Shown piece by piece: positions 9,820 through 18,787 of a DNA stretch of 47,344 nt (positions within the stretch are counted from its first letter, which is position 1; every line of letters begins with the position of its first letter). Below the pieces are notes generated by a model. That model saw only the letters and a list, made by a program, of their open reading frames with translations. It was not told the DNA's origin and did no database searches. The DNA lies in contig NZ_FOFF01000059.1 of assembly GCF_900110755.1 (NCBI RefSeq), positions 1 to 47,344 of the forward strand, read 5' to 3'. The DNA is from Streptomyces sp. yr375 (GTDB taxonomy: Bacteria; Actinomycetota; Actinomycetes; Streptomycetales; Streptomycetaceae). Position numbers and translations under genes: made by a program.

Positions 9820-10326
9820 ATGACGAGAACAGACGACATGCCCACCGCGTGGGACGAGCGCACCCAGCTCACCACGTTCCTCGACTACGCCCGTGACACC
9901 GTCCGCGCCAAGTGCGAGGGCCTCTCCGACCCGGACGCCCGCAAGGCGCCCCTGCCCGGCTCGCCGCTGATGACGCCGAGCGGCCTGGTCAACCACCTCC
10001 GCTGGGTCGAGTACTACTGGTTCCAGGTCGTGTTCCTCGGCGAGGAGGACGAGGGGCCGTGGACCGACGAGGACCCCGACCGCGAGATGCGTATCGCCGT
10101 CGACTTCCCGCTTGCACAACTCCTCGACGAGTACGCCGAACACAGCGCGCGCTACCGGAAGTTGGTCGCCGGGCACGACCTCGGCACCAGGGCGCGGCGG
10201 GCCGCGGGCGACGGGCGGCAGGTGGACCTGCGCTGGATCCTCCTGCACCTGACCGAGGAGACGGCCCGGCACAACGGCCACCTCGACATCCTGCGCGAAC
10301 TGATCGACGGCACGACCGGCTCGTAG
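9820..10326 (+). CDS. DinB-superfamily (DUF664) protein, putative mycothiol-dependent enzyme fold
   Basis: 168 residues from ATG 9820, chosen because homology-like sequence begins at TAWDERTQLTTFLDYARDT. The four-helix DinB pattern is clear: LVNHLRWVEYYWF carries the first metal-ligand His, and HLTEETARHNGHLDILREL carries the HxxxH pair. Proteins of this fold use a divalent metal and often mycothiol or a related thiol as cofactor. The substrate here is unknown. It is the last gene before the AfsR-like gene, separated by 224 bp that hold an array of 11-bp repeats. Confidence 0.85.
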   Translation: MTRTDDMPTAWDERTQLTTFLDYARDTVRAKCEGLSDPDARKAPLPGSPLMTPSGLVNHLRWVEYYWFQVVFLGEEDEGPWTDEDPDREMRIAVDFPLAQLLDEYAEHSARYRKLVAGHDLGTRARRAAGDGRQVDLRWILLHLTEETARHNGHLDILRELIDGTTGS

Positions 10327-10333
10327 CCGCATG

Positions 10334-10388
10334 AAAGACCGTTGAAGGACCGTTGAAAGACATCGGAAAGGCGTCGGAAAGACGGCTC
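10334..10388 (+). promoter_or_regulatory. Five direct repeats with 11-bp period, likely SARP binding array
   Basis: Units begin at 10334, 10345, 10356, 10367 and 10378: AAAGACCGTTG, AAGGACCGTTG, AAAGACATCGG, AAAGGCGTCGG, AAAGACGGCTC. SARP/AfsR regulators bind heptamer direct repeats spaced one helical turn (11 bp) apart. The array begins 8 bp after the DinB stop and ends 162 bp before the AfsR-like start. The remainder (10389-10550) shows no ORF or clear promoter. Confidence 0.6.
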
Positions 10389-10550
10389 GCCGAGACTGGT
10401 GGTGCGGGGCGGGCGGCCGACGGGGGACATGCGGCGCCCGCCCCCGCTTGGCTTGGCGGTGGCCGGATCCCGCTGGCCCCGGCGGTCCTTGGGGTCTCCT
10501 TGGCATGGGTCGGCGTTGCCCGGCCGTCGCCCCTGGACTACGTTCAGTGA

Positions 10551-13500
10551 ATGCTCTCCCCACGGCCCCGGTTCCGCCTGCTCGGACCCCTGGACGTCGA
10601 GATCGACGGACGGGCCGTCGTCCTCACCGGCCGGCAACGTGCGCTGTGCACGGTGCTTTTGCTGCACGCCAACCACGTCGTCTCCGTCGACCGGCTGATC
10701 CAGTGCCTGTGGGACGACCGTCCGCCCGGCGCGGGCGCGGCCCGGGTACGGGCGCTCGTCGCGGAGGTGCGGCGCGCGCTCGGCCCGGTCGGGACGGAGC
10801 TGCTGACCACCCGGCGGCCCGGCTACGTCATGCACGCGGGCCCCGCCGAACTCGACCTGCTGGCCTTCGAGAACCACATCCGGGACGGCTCGCGCGCCGC
10901 GTCCGAGGGTGAGTGGCGCACCGCCCGCCGCTGCGGCGAACAGGCCCTCGCGCTGTGGCGGGACGAACCGCTGACCGACCTGTCGGACGTCGCCGTGCGC
11001 GAGGCCGAGCGGCAACGCCTCGGCGAACTGCACCTCGTGGCCCAGGAGGGCATGGCCGAGGCGGAGATCGAGACCGGCCGGCACCGGGAGGCCATCGCCG
11101 AACTCCTCCGGCTCACCGCCGCCCACCCGCTGCGCGAACGCCCGCACGGCCTGCTGATGCGCGCCCTGCACCAGGACGGCCGCAGCGCCGAGGCCCTGGA
11201 GCTGTACTCCGCGCTGCGCCGCCGCATGGTCGACGAACTGGGCATGGAGCCCTCGGCCGGCCTCGGCAACCTGCAACAGCGCCTGCTGCGCGGCGACAGC
11301 ACCGGCGACAGCACCAGAACCGGAACCGGTGCCATGTCCGGTTCCACCGGCGGCAGTTCAAGCAGCGGTGCGGCGGTGCGGCAGGCCGCGCCACCCGCCC
11401 CCGCGCCCGCCGCCGAACGGCCCGTGCCGCGTCAACTCCCGCCCACACCACGCCGGTTCGTAGGCCGCGACCGCGAACTCGACCTCCTCGACGTCGGTTT
11501 GCGCACCGCCGAACCGCTCGCCGTGATCGTGGGACCGGCGGGCGTAGGCAAGAGCGCCCTCGCGCTGAACTGGGCCCACCGGGTCGCCGACCGCTTCCCC
11601 GACGGTCAGCTCTTCCTCGACCTGCGCGGCTTCGACAACGCCGAGCCGATGACCCCCGAGGAGGCCCTGCCGCTGCTCCTCCAGGGCCTGGGCTGCGCCC
11701 CGCGCGACATCCCGCTGGGCGCGGAGGCCCAGACCGCGCTGTACCGGACGCTGCTGGCGGACCGCCGGGTGCTGGTCGTCCTGGACGACGTGGCCGACGC
11801 GACGTCCGTACGGCGGCTGCTGCCCGCCTCGGCGGGGTCCCTGACGCTGGTGACGAGCCGCGACAAGCTCAGCGGCCTGGTCACCCTGGACGGCGCTTAC
11901 CGGGTCTCCTGCGACGTCCTCGACAGCGCCGCCGCGCTGGAGCTGATCAGCGGCGCGGCCGGTGCGGCGGCGGTGGCCGCCGACCCGGAGGCCGCGGCCC
12001 GGCTCGTCGAGCTCTGCGACCGCCTGCCGCTCGCGCTGTGCGTCGCGGGCTCCTGGATCGGCGACCGGCCCGGCAGCATCCGCGCCTACGTCCGCGACCT
12101 CGCCGACCGGGGCCGGCTGGCGCGGCTGCACGTCGAGGGCGAGGAGTCCGTCGCCGTACGGGCCGCGCTCGACCTGTCCTACGGGGCGCTGCCGGACGAG
12201 GCCCGGCGTGCCTTCCGCTGCCTGGGGGTGCTGCCGGGCACCGGCCGTTCGGTGCCGGCCGCCGCCGCTGCCGTCGGGCTCGACGAGCGCGCCCTCGCCG
12301 ATCTGCTGCGGCTGGCCCAGCGCGTGCACCTGCTGCGCGACATCGAGCACGGCCGCCCGGCCTGGCACGACCTCGTGCACGAGTACGCCCGCGACCGCAG
12401 CGCCGCCGAGGACGCGCCCGAGGAGCGGGCCGCCGCCGTCACCCGGGTCCTCGACCACTACTTGCAGAGCGTCGTCAACGCGGCCACCACGGCCGGCCTG
12501 TACGTCATGCGCACCCGCCCGGACGCCGTCGAGGGGTCCCTGCCACGGGAGTTCGCCGGGGCCGAGGAGGCGTACGCCTGGTTCGACGGCGAGTGGGACG
12601 ACATCGCCGCCGCGATCGGCCACGCCGCCGAGCACGGGCCCGCGCCGTACGTGTGGTGGCTGGTGGACGCGCTCCAGGACCTCTTCCACCACCGCCGTCC
12701 GCTGTCCGACTGGATGCGGCTGGCCACCCTCGCCCGGGAGGTGGCGCAGCGCGGCGGCGACGAGGTCGGCCAGGCCGCCATGTGCCTGTCCCTGGGCAGC
12801 GCCCGCTGGCGCGCCGGCGACCTGCGGGGCGCGCTGGTGGAGTACGAGGAGGCGGAGGAGCTGGCGCGCCGGGCGGGCTGGGCGTACGGCGAGGCGGGCA
12901 GCCTCCAGGGCAAGGGCGTCACCCTCAAACTGCTGGGCGAACTGCGCCGCGCGCTGCCCTGCTACGACCGCGCCCTCGCGCTCTACCGTACCCTGGGCAA
13001 CGTCCGCAACGTCGAGATCATGCTGATCAACACGGCGTCCCTGAACCTCGCCCTGGGCCGCCTGGACGCGGCGGAGGAGGCGGCGCGCGCGGCTCTCGAC
13101 CTGATCGGCGACACCGTTCACCACAACCGTGCGATGGCCCTCGTCAACCTCGCGCTGATCCTCCAGAAGCAGGCCCGGTTCGAGGAGGCGACGGCGGCGC
13201 TGCGCGCCTGCATCGTCGTCTCCCGCGACTCCGGCTCCACCTACACCGAGGCGGTGGCCCTGGAGGCGCTGGGCCGGGTCCGCGCCGACGCCGGCCAGGG
13301 CGACCGCGCGCTGCTCGCCTACGAGGACGCCCTCGCCGTCTCCCGGCGGGTGGAGAACCGCAACTGCCAGGTCGACAGCCTGGTCGGGCTCGCCTGCGTG
13401 AAACTGCGCGCGGGCCGCGCCGACGAGACGGCCGGACACCTCGACGCCGCGTTCGAGATCGCCGAGCGCACCGGGCACCGCGCGGGCCTCGTCGAAGTCC

Positions 13501-13946
13501 TGCTGGCCCGTGCCGATCTGGCCCGCGCCCAGGGCCGCCCCGCCGACGCCCTGGACCACCTGGAGCGCGCGGAAGGCCTGGCGGCCGACGGCAACCCGCT
13601 CACCCTCCCGCGCGTCCACCTCACCACCGCCCTGACCCTCCTGGACACCGGCGCCCCCGCCGAGGCCGCCGCCGCCGCGGACCGGGCGCGCACCCTGGCC
13701 CACAGCTCCGGCCAACGCCTCCTGCACGCCCACGCGACGGCGGCCCTGGCCGCGGCCCACGAGGCGGAGGGCGATACGGCGCTGGCGCACGAGGCGAGGA
13801 CGGCGGCGAAGAAGTCGTACGCGCAACTGGACACCAGCCCCGAGCCCAGCACCCCCGTCCCCCACCAAAGCCACAGCCACCGTGAACTCCCCCCGGACGC
13901 GGAGTCCCGCCTGACCCTGTACCTGACGGACCACTTCGACGGCTGA
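10551..13946 (+). CDS. AfsR-like regulator: SARP domain, NB-ARC ATPase, TPR repeats
   Basis: 1131 residues. Residues 1-100 are an OmpR-like winged helix (LLGPLDVEIDG, RQRALCTVLLL); about 105-250 are the bacterial transcriptional activation domain. A Ser/Gly/Pro linker follows, and then an NB-ARC/STAND ATPase with Walker A GPAGVGKSA near residue 327 and Walker B VLVVLDD near 408. The C-terminal 400 residues are Ala/Leu-rich TPR-like helices. This is the AfsR architecture of an ATP-dependent activator switched by ligand or phosphorylation, but the gene is not in the afsK/afsS context, so I give no symbol. Targets are unknown; the 11-bp repeats in its own leader suggest autoregulation. It is convergent with the small SARP. 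Confidence 0.9.
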   Translation: MLSPRPRFRLLGPLDVEIDGRAVVLTGRQRALCTVLLLHANHVVSVDRLIQCLWDDRPPGAGAARVRALVAEVRRALGPVGTELLTTRRPGYVMHAGPAELDLLAFENHIRDGSRAASEGEWRTARRCGEQALALWRDEPLTDLSDVAVREAERQRLGELHLVAQEGMAEAEIETGRHREAIAELLRLTAAHPLRERPHGLLMRALHQDGRSAEALELYSALRRRMVDELGMEPSAGLGNLQQRLLRGDSTGDSTRTGTGAMSGSTGGSSSSGAAVRQAAPPAPAPAAERPVPRQLPPTPRRFVGRDRELDLLDVGLRTAEPLAVIVGPAGVGKSALALNWAHRVADRFPDGQLFLDLRGFDNAEPMTPEEALPLLLQGLGCAPRDIPLGAEAQTALYRTLLADRRVLVVLDDVADATSVRRLLPASAGSLTLVTSRDKLSGLVTLDGAYRVSCDVLDSAAALELISGAAGAAAVAADPEAAARLVELCDRLPLALCVAGSWIGDRPGSIRAYVRDLADRGRLARLHVEGEESVAVRAALDLSYGALPDEARRAFRCLGVLPGTGRSVPAAAAAVGLDERALADLLRLAQRVHLLRDIEHGRPAWHDLVHEYARDRSAAEDAPEERAAAVTRVLDHYLQSVVNAATTAGLYVMRTRPDAVEGSLPREFAGAEEAYAWFDGEWDDIAAAIGHAAEHGPAPYVWWLVDALQDLFHHRRPLSDWMRLATLAREVAQRGGDEVGQAAMCLSLGSARWRAGDLRGALVEYEEAEELARRAGWAYGEAGSLQGKGVTLKLLGELRRALPCYDRALALYRTLGNVRNVEIMLINTASLNLALGRLDAAEEAARAALDLIGDTVHHNRAMALVNLALILQKQARFEEATAALRACIVVSRDSGSTYTEAVALEALGRVRADAGQGDRALLAYEDALAVSRRVENRNCQVDSLVGLACVKLRAGRADETAGHLDAAFEIAERTGHRAGLVEVLLARADLARAQGRPADALDHLERAEGLAADGNPLTLPRVHLTTALTLLDTGAPAEAAAAADRARTLAHSSGQRLLHAHATAALAAAHEAEGDTALAHEARTAAKKSYAQLDTSPEPSTPVPHQSHSHRELPPDAESRLTLYLTDHFDG

Positions 13947-13951
13947 CGACG

Positions 13952-13963
13952 GCTGACGTCAGC
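13952..13963. repeat. 12-bp palindrome at the convergent junction of the two SARP genes
   Basis: GCTGACGTCAGC spans the 12-bp gap between the AfsR-like stop (13946) and the SARP stop (13959). No true stem-loop terminator lies between them, so opposing transcripts may overlap. Confidence 0.4.
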
Positions 13964-14747
13964 AGGCGGCCCCCGCATAGGTGCTGGGCGGCAGCAGCCG
14001 GTGATCGCGGGCGAGGACGCGCTCCTGGAGGGACCGCAGCTCCGGCCCGGGCTCGCAGCCGAGCAGGTCGACCATGCGCTGCCGCAGCACCCGGAAGCAG
14101 TCCAGCGCGTCCGCCTGACGTCCGGCGCGGTGCAGGGCGAGCATCAGCAGGCCCGTGACCTTCTCGTCGAACGGGTGCATGTCGGCCAGCCACTGCAACT
14201 GCGGCAGGCACTCCTCGTGCCGCCCCACCCGCAGATGCAGCTCCGTGCTGGCGACCAGCGCCTCCCGGTGCTCGCGCCGCAGTGCCACCCGCGCCGACTC
14301 CGCCCAGGCCGTCCGCACGTCGGACAACGGCTCGCCCCGCCACAGCTCCAGCGCCCGCGCGTACAGTCCGAGGGCGCTGTCGGCCTCCCCGGCGCGCGCG
14401 GCCTGCTGCGCCTGCCGGACGAGCCCCCGGAACCGGGCGATGTCCACTCGCTCCTCATCGATCGCGAGCACGTACCCGCCCCGCTTACGGGCCAGTTCGA
14501 ACCCGTCGCCGTGCTGCCCGTCGGCCCGCAGCGCCTTCCGCAGCCGGGTGGCCTGGATGTACAGCGCGTCCACCGGATGCTGCGGCCGCCGCTCCTGCCA
14601 CACCCGCTCGATCAGCACCTCGTCGGCCACGAACGCCCCGGGCGTCCAGGCCAGCGCCGCCAACAGCAGCTTGGTCCCGTGCGGAAGCGGCATCCTGCCC
14701 CCACACCGAGCCCACGCCTCGACACACCCCAGCAACTGGATCTCCAT
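13959..14747 (-). CDS. Short SARP family transcriptional activator
   Basis: 262 residues from ATG 14747 (MEIQLLG). The winged-helix domain covers residues 1-95 (PHGTKLLLAALAWTPG, ALYIQATRLRKALR) and is followed by a BTAD domain to about 245 (LWRGEPLSD, EALVASTELHLRVGRHEECL). It has no ATPase or TPR extension, like the pathway-specific activators ActII-ORF4 or RedD. No biosynthetic cluster is present in the window, so it may act on a distant cluster or on neighbours such as bldK. A longer start at 14783 is possible but lacks a better ribosome site. Confidence 0.88.
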   Translation of the reverse strand: MEIQLLGCVEAWARCGGRMPLPHGTKLLLAALAWTPGAFVADEVLIERVWQERRPQHPVDALYIQATRLRKALRADGQHGDGFELARKRGGYVLAIDEERVDIARFRGLVRQAQQAARAGEADSALGLYARALELWRGEPLSDVRTAWAESARVALRREHREALVASTELHLRVGRHEECLPQLQWLADMHPFDEKVTGLLMLALHRAGRQADALDCFRVLRQRMVDLLGCEPGPELRSLQERVLARDHRLLPPSTYAGAAC

Positions 14748-14856
14748 GCCGCACCCCCGTACTCGAACCACGCGAGTCACCACAGTGCACGCGAGGTGTT
14801 CGGCTGGCGCATGGATCCTGCACGGACGGACGCACGCACGGGGCAGGCTCTTGTGC

Positions 14857-15432
14857 CTACGGGCGCGTCCTCCCGTAACGAAGGAAGGCGGCGGTCTCCA
14901 GCGTCCACGGCCCGAAGGGCACCGTGTCGCCGAAAATGTACGGGTCCTTGTGCTGGTAGCGGTCCTTGCAGGGGTCGGAGTGCACCTCGATGGTCCCGGT
15001 GCGGGGATCGACGATCAGATAGTGGGCGATGCCCATCGCGGGGTACTCGGCGAGCTTGTCGCCGTAGTCGTTGTCGGGATTGGACGGGGAGACGATCTCG
15101 ACGACAGCCAGCACCCGCGTCGCATCGACCGCGAGGCCCTCTTCGTCGAGCACGTCCTCGGGGATCACGACGGCGTCCGGACGCCGCATCCTGCCGATCG
15201 CGGGGTGCTCGATCTCGGGACCGTTCGCGCAGATGTAGCCGGGATGCGTGGTGAGAAGCTGCTCGTCCAACTGCTTGCAAATACGCCGGACCGTGCCCTC
15301 ATGGCGCTTGGACGGGCTCATCATGGCGAGGAACGGCCCGGAAGGCCCGATCTCGACGGTCCAGGACCCTTCCAGGTGTTCGGCGTACGCCGTGAGTTCC
15401 TCGGCGATCGTCCGCATCTTCGCGTAGTCCAT
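14857..15432 (-). CDS. Uma2 family (DUF820) PD-(D/E)XK-fold protein
   Basis: 191 residues from ATG 15432. It shows the Uma2 pattern: a variable N-terminus, RRPDAVVIPEDV with the catalytic-position Asp, VLAVVEIVSPSN with Glu, a Lys in YGDKLAEYPAMGI, and the typical HYLIVDPRTG strand. Uma2 proteins have a restriction-endonuclease-like core but no established function; they are abundant in cyanobacteria and actinomycetes. It stands alone, facing away from the SARP start and separated from the bldK-type operon by that operon's terminator. Confidence 0.85.
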   Translation of the reverse strand: MDYAKMRTIAEELTAYAEHLEGSWTVEIGPSGPFLAMMSPSKRHEGTVRRICKQLDEQLLTTHPGYICANGPEIEHPAIGRMRRPDAVVIPEDVLDEEGLAVDATRVLAVVEIVSPSNPDNDYGDKLAEYPAMGIAHYLIVDPRTGTIEVHSDPCKDRYQHKDPYIFGDTVPFGPWTLETAAFLRYGRTRP

Positions 15433-15478
15433 GGCTCGAGGGTAGCCACGGGGCCGAACCGGAGCCAGGAAGAACAAA

Positions 15479-15512
15479 CGAAGGCCCGCGGCGGGTTCGG
15501 CGCAGGCCTTCG
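15479..15512 (-). terminator. Rho-independent terminator of the minus-strand permease operon
   Basis: CGAAGGCC (15479-15486) and GGCCTTCG (15505-15512) form an 8-bp stem whose 18-nt interior can fold further. On the minus strand it is followed by TTTGTTCTTCC, a T-rich tract, 15 bp after the last gene's stop. Confidence 0.8.
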
Positions 15513-15526
15513 CTCATGGGGGTCGG

Positions 15527-16591
<1,065 letters not shown>

Positions 16592-16617
16592 GGTGGTGAA
16601 ATCCCGTCTCTTGTACG

Positions 16618-17655
16618 TCAGTTCGCGGCGCTGCCGGCGAGGTCGGTGAAGTACTCGGCGCGCTGCGCGGAGGTCAGGTGGCAGGCGGAACCCCGGCCGT
16701 TCGTGATCTGCAGCGGCGGCTGCTCGGTGGCGCACAGGCCGCCCTCGACCTTCTCGGCGAAGGTGCACCGAGGGTGGAAGCGGCAGCCCGTGGGCGGGTT
16801 CAGCAGCGAGGGCGGCGAACCCGGGATCGGGTTCAGCGGCACGTCCACCGGGTGGTCCAGGCTCGGCATCGAGCTGAGCAGGCCGAGGGTGTAGGGGTGC
16901 TGCGGCGAGCGCAGCACCTCCCGCTTGGTGCCGCGCTCCACGCACCGGCCGCCGTACATCACCAGGACGTCGTCGGCGATGTCCGCGATGACGCCCAGGT
17001 CGTGGGTGATGAAGATGATGGCCGTGCCGAACTCCTGCTGGAGATCCTTGAGCAGGTCCATGATCTGGGCCTGCACGGTCACGTCGAGGGCCGTGGTCGG
17101 CTCGTCGGCGATCAGCAGCTCCGGGTCGCAGACCAGCGCCATCGCGATCATCGCGCGCTGGCGCATACCGCCGGAGAACAGGTGCGGGTAGTCGTCCACC
17201 CGGGTCTCCGCCTGCGGGATGCCGACCCGCTTCAGCATCTCGATGGAGCGCGCCCGGGCCTCCTGCTTGGAGCAGCCCGTGTGCTTGCGGTAGGTCTCGC
17301 CGATCTGCTTGCCGACCGTGTGGTACGGCGACAGCGAGGCCAGCGCGTCCTGGAAGATCATCGACATCTTGTTGCCGCGGAGCTGCTCGAGCTCCTTCTC
17401 GGAGGCGGTCAGCAGCTCCTTGCCGTCGAGCAGGATCTCGCCCTCGATCGCCGTGCGGTCGCGGTCGTGCAGACCCAGAACGGCCAGGTTGGTGACCGAC
17501 TTGCCGGAACCCGACTCGCCCACGATGCCGAGCGTCTTGCCCTTCAGTACGTCGAAGGAGAGCCCGTCGACGGCCTTGACGATGCCGTCCTCGGTGGAGA
17601 AATGGACTTTCAGGTCCCTGACGGACAGGAAGGGCTGCTGATCGGTGCTCGTCAC
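16618..17655 (-). CDS. bldKD: Oligopeptide ABC transporter ATP-binding protein (OppD type)
   Basis: 345 residues, GTG start at 17655. Walker A is GESGSGKSV, as is usual in OppD; MIFQDALASLSP, FSGGMRQRAMIAMAL, LLIADEPTTALDVT and the H-loop ITHDLGV are in order. The C-terminal domain has CRFHPRC and a late Cys for the cluster site. It pairs with the OppF-type subunit 26 bp downstream to drive import. Gene symbol by operon order, as for the neighbouring subunits. Confidence 0.8.
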   Translation of the reverse strand: MTSTDQQPFLSVRDLKVHFSTEDGIVKAVDGLSFDVLKGKTLGIVGESGSGKSVTNLAVLGLHDRDRTAIEGEILLDGKELLTASEKELEQLRGNKMSMIFQDALASLSPYHTVGKQIGETYRKHTGCSKQEARARSIEMLKRVGIPQAETRVDDYPHLFSGGMRQRAMIAMALVCDPELLIADEPTTALDVTVQAQIMDLLKDLQQEFGTAIIFITHDLGVIADIADDVLVMYGGRCVERGTKREVLRSPQHPYTLGLLSSMPSLDHPVDVPLNPIPGSPPSLLNPPTGCRFHPRCTFAEKVEGGLCATEQPPLQITNGRGSACHLTSAQRAEYFTDLAGSAAN

Positions 17656-17703
17656 GGGGACGCTCCTGGGGGGTGATGCGAGAGGTAGGGGGCTTGGCGG
17701 AGG

Positions 17704-18684
17704 TCAGGCGAGCCGGATCCGCGGGTCGATGAGGGCGTAGACGGCATCGACGACGATGTTGAAGAAGACGATCGCGCTGGCGGCCAGGACGGTCACGCCC
17801 AGCAGCATGGGCAGGTCGCTCTGGTCCACGGACTTCACCGCGAGCCGGCCGATGCCTTGCAGGCTGAACGTCGACTCGGTGATGATCGCGCCGCCGATGA
17901 GTGTGCCCAGGTCGATGCCGAACACCGTGACGATGGGGCCCATCGCGCCTCGCCAGGCGAACCGGAAGAACACGTTCGTCCGGGACAGGCCCTTGGCGCG
18001 GGCGGTGCGGACGTAGTCCTCGCTGAGTTGCTCCACGAGCTGGGAGCGCGTCATACGCGTGTAGTTGGCGGTGAAGATGATGGCGAGGGTCAGCCAGGGC
18101 AGCAGCAGTCCCGAGAACCAGGCGACCGGGTCGTCGGTGAGGGGGGTGTAGGACGGCTGGTCGAGGATGCCGAGCTTCGCGACGAAGAAGAACATCGCGA
18201 TGTAGCCGACGAAGTAGATCTGCAGCGAGGACCCGAGCAGCGAAGCCGAGCTGGCGACCTTGTCCAGCATCCGGCCCTGCTTGAGGGCGGCGAGCATGCC
18301 CGCGCCGACACCGAGGATCAGGAAGACGATGGCCGCGCCGAAGGCGAGCGACAGGGTCGTCGGCAGCCGGTCCATGATCGTGCCGAAGACCGGCTCGCGG
18401 TTGGCGAAGGAGTAGCCGAGGCAGGGCGCGTTGCAGTAGTCGTAGCCGGGGTAGTTGCGTCCGGCGAAGACGCCCACGAGCCACAGCCAGTACTGGACCG
18501 GCATGGGCTTGTCGATGCCCAGGTTGTGCCGGATCTGCGCGAGGACGTCCGGCGTGCAGTTCTTGCCGCAGGACATCATGGCGGGGTCACGCGGCACGGC
18601 GTAGAAGAGCCAGAAGGTGACGGCGCTGATGATCAGGAGAATGGCCAGCGCGCCGATGACTCGGCGGACAAGGAAGCGGAGCAT
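17704..18684 (-). CDS. bldKC: Oligopeptide ABC transporter permease (OppB type)
   Basis: 326 residues from ATG 18684. There are six predicted membrane helices, the first at residues 5-28 (RRVIGALAILLIISAVTFWL). A large external loop contains Cys pairs (MMSCGKNC, YCNAPCLG) that may form disulfides. The EAA coupling motif region reads YVRTARAKGLSRTNVFFRFAWR. It follows the lipoprotein gene after a 103-bp gap that contains a strong hairpin. Confidence 0.82.
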   Translation of the reverse strand: MLRFLVRRVIGALAILLIISAVTFWLFYAVPRDPAMMSCGKNCTPDVLAQIRHNLGIDKPMPVQYWLWLVGVFAGRNYPGYDYCNAPCLGYSFANREPVFGTIMDRLPTTLSLAFGAAIVFLILGVGAGMLAALKQGRMLDKVASSASLLGSSLQIYFVGYIAMFFFVAKLGILDQPSYTPLTDDPVAWFSGLLLPWLTLAIIFTANYTRMTRSQLVEQLSEDYVRTARAKGLSRTNVFFRFAWRGAMGPIVTVFGIDLGTLIGGAIITESTFSLQGIGRLAVKSVDQSDLPMLLGVTVLAASAIVFFNIVVDAVYALIDPRIRLA

Positions 18685-18742
18685 GAGGCGTGACTTTCCG
18701 GACGGGGCGCCGTCGCCGGGAGGCTGAGGGGGGTGGGCCGCA

Positions 18743-18770
18743 GGGGGCGGCCATATGAATGGCCGCCCCC
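18743..18770 (-). terminator. Intra-operon stem-loop between the lipoprotein and second permease genes
   Basis: GGGGGCGGCCA (18743-18753), loop TATGAA, TGGCCGCCCCC (18760-18770): an 11-bp perfect stem, 18 bp after the lipoprotein stop. Such hairpins after binding-protein genes usually cause partial termination or protect the upstream mRNA, giving more binding protein than permease. Confidence 0.75.
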
Positions 18771-18787
18771 GGGTGGGTGTGCCGCGA

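Noticed and set aside
11358..13934. Very long minus-strand open frame opposite the AfsR-like gene
   Set aside because: High third-position GC on the sense strand opens antisense frames; the protein has no recognisable domain and the sense frame has clear SARP, NB-ARC and TPR features.
10551..14747. Secondary-metabolite gene cluster suggested by two SARP-family regulators
   Set aside because: No polyketide, peptide, terpene or tailoring enzymes are present in the window.
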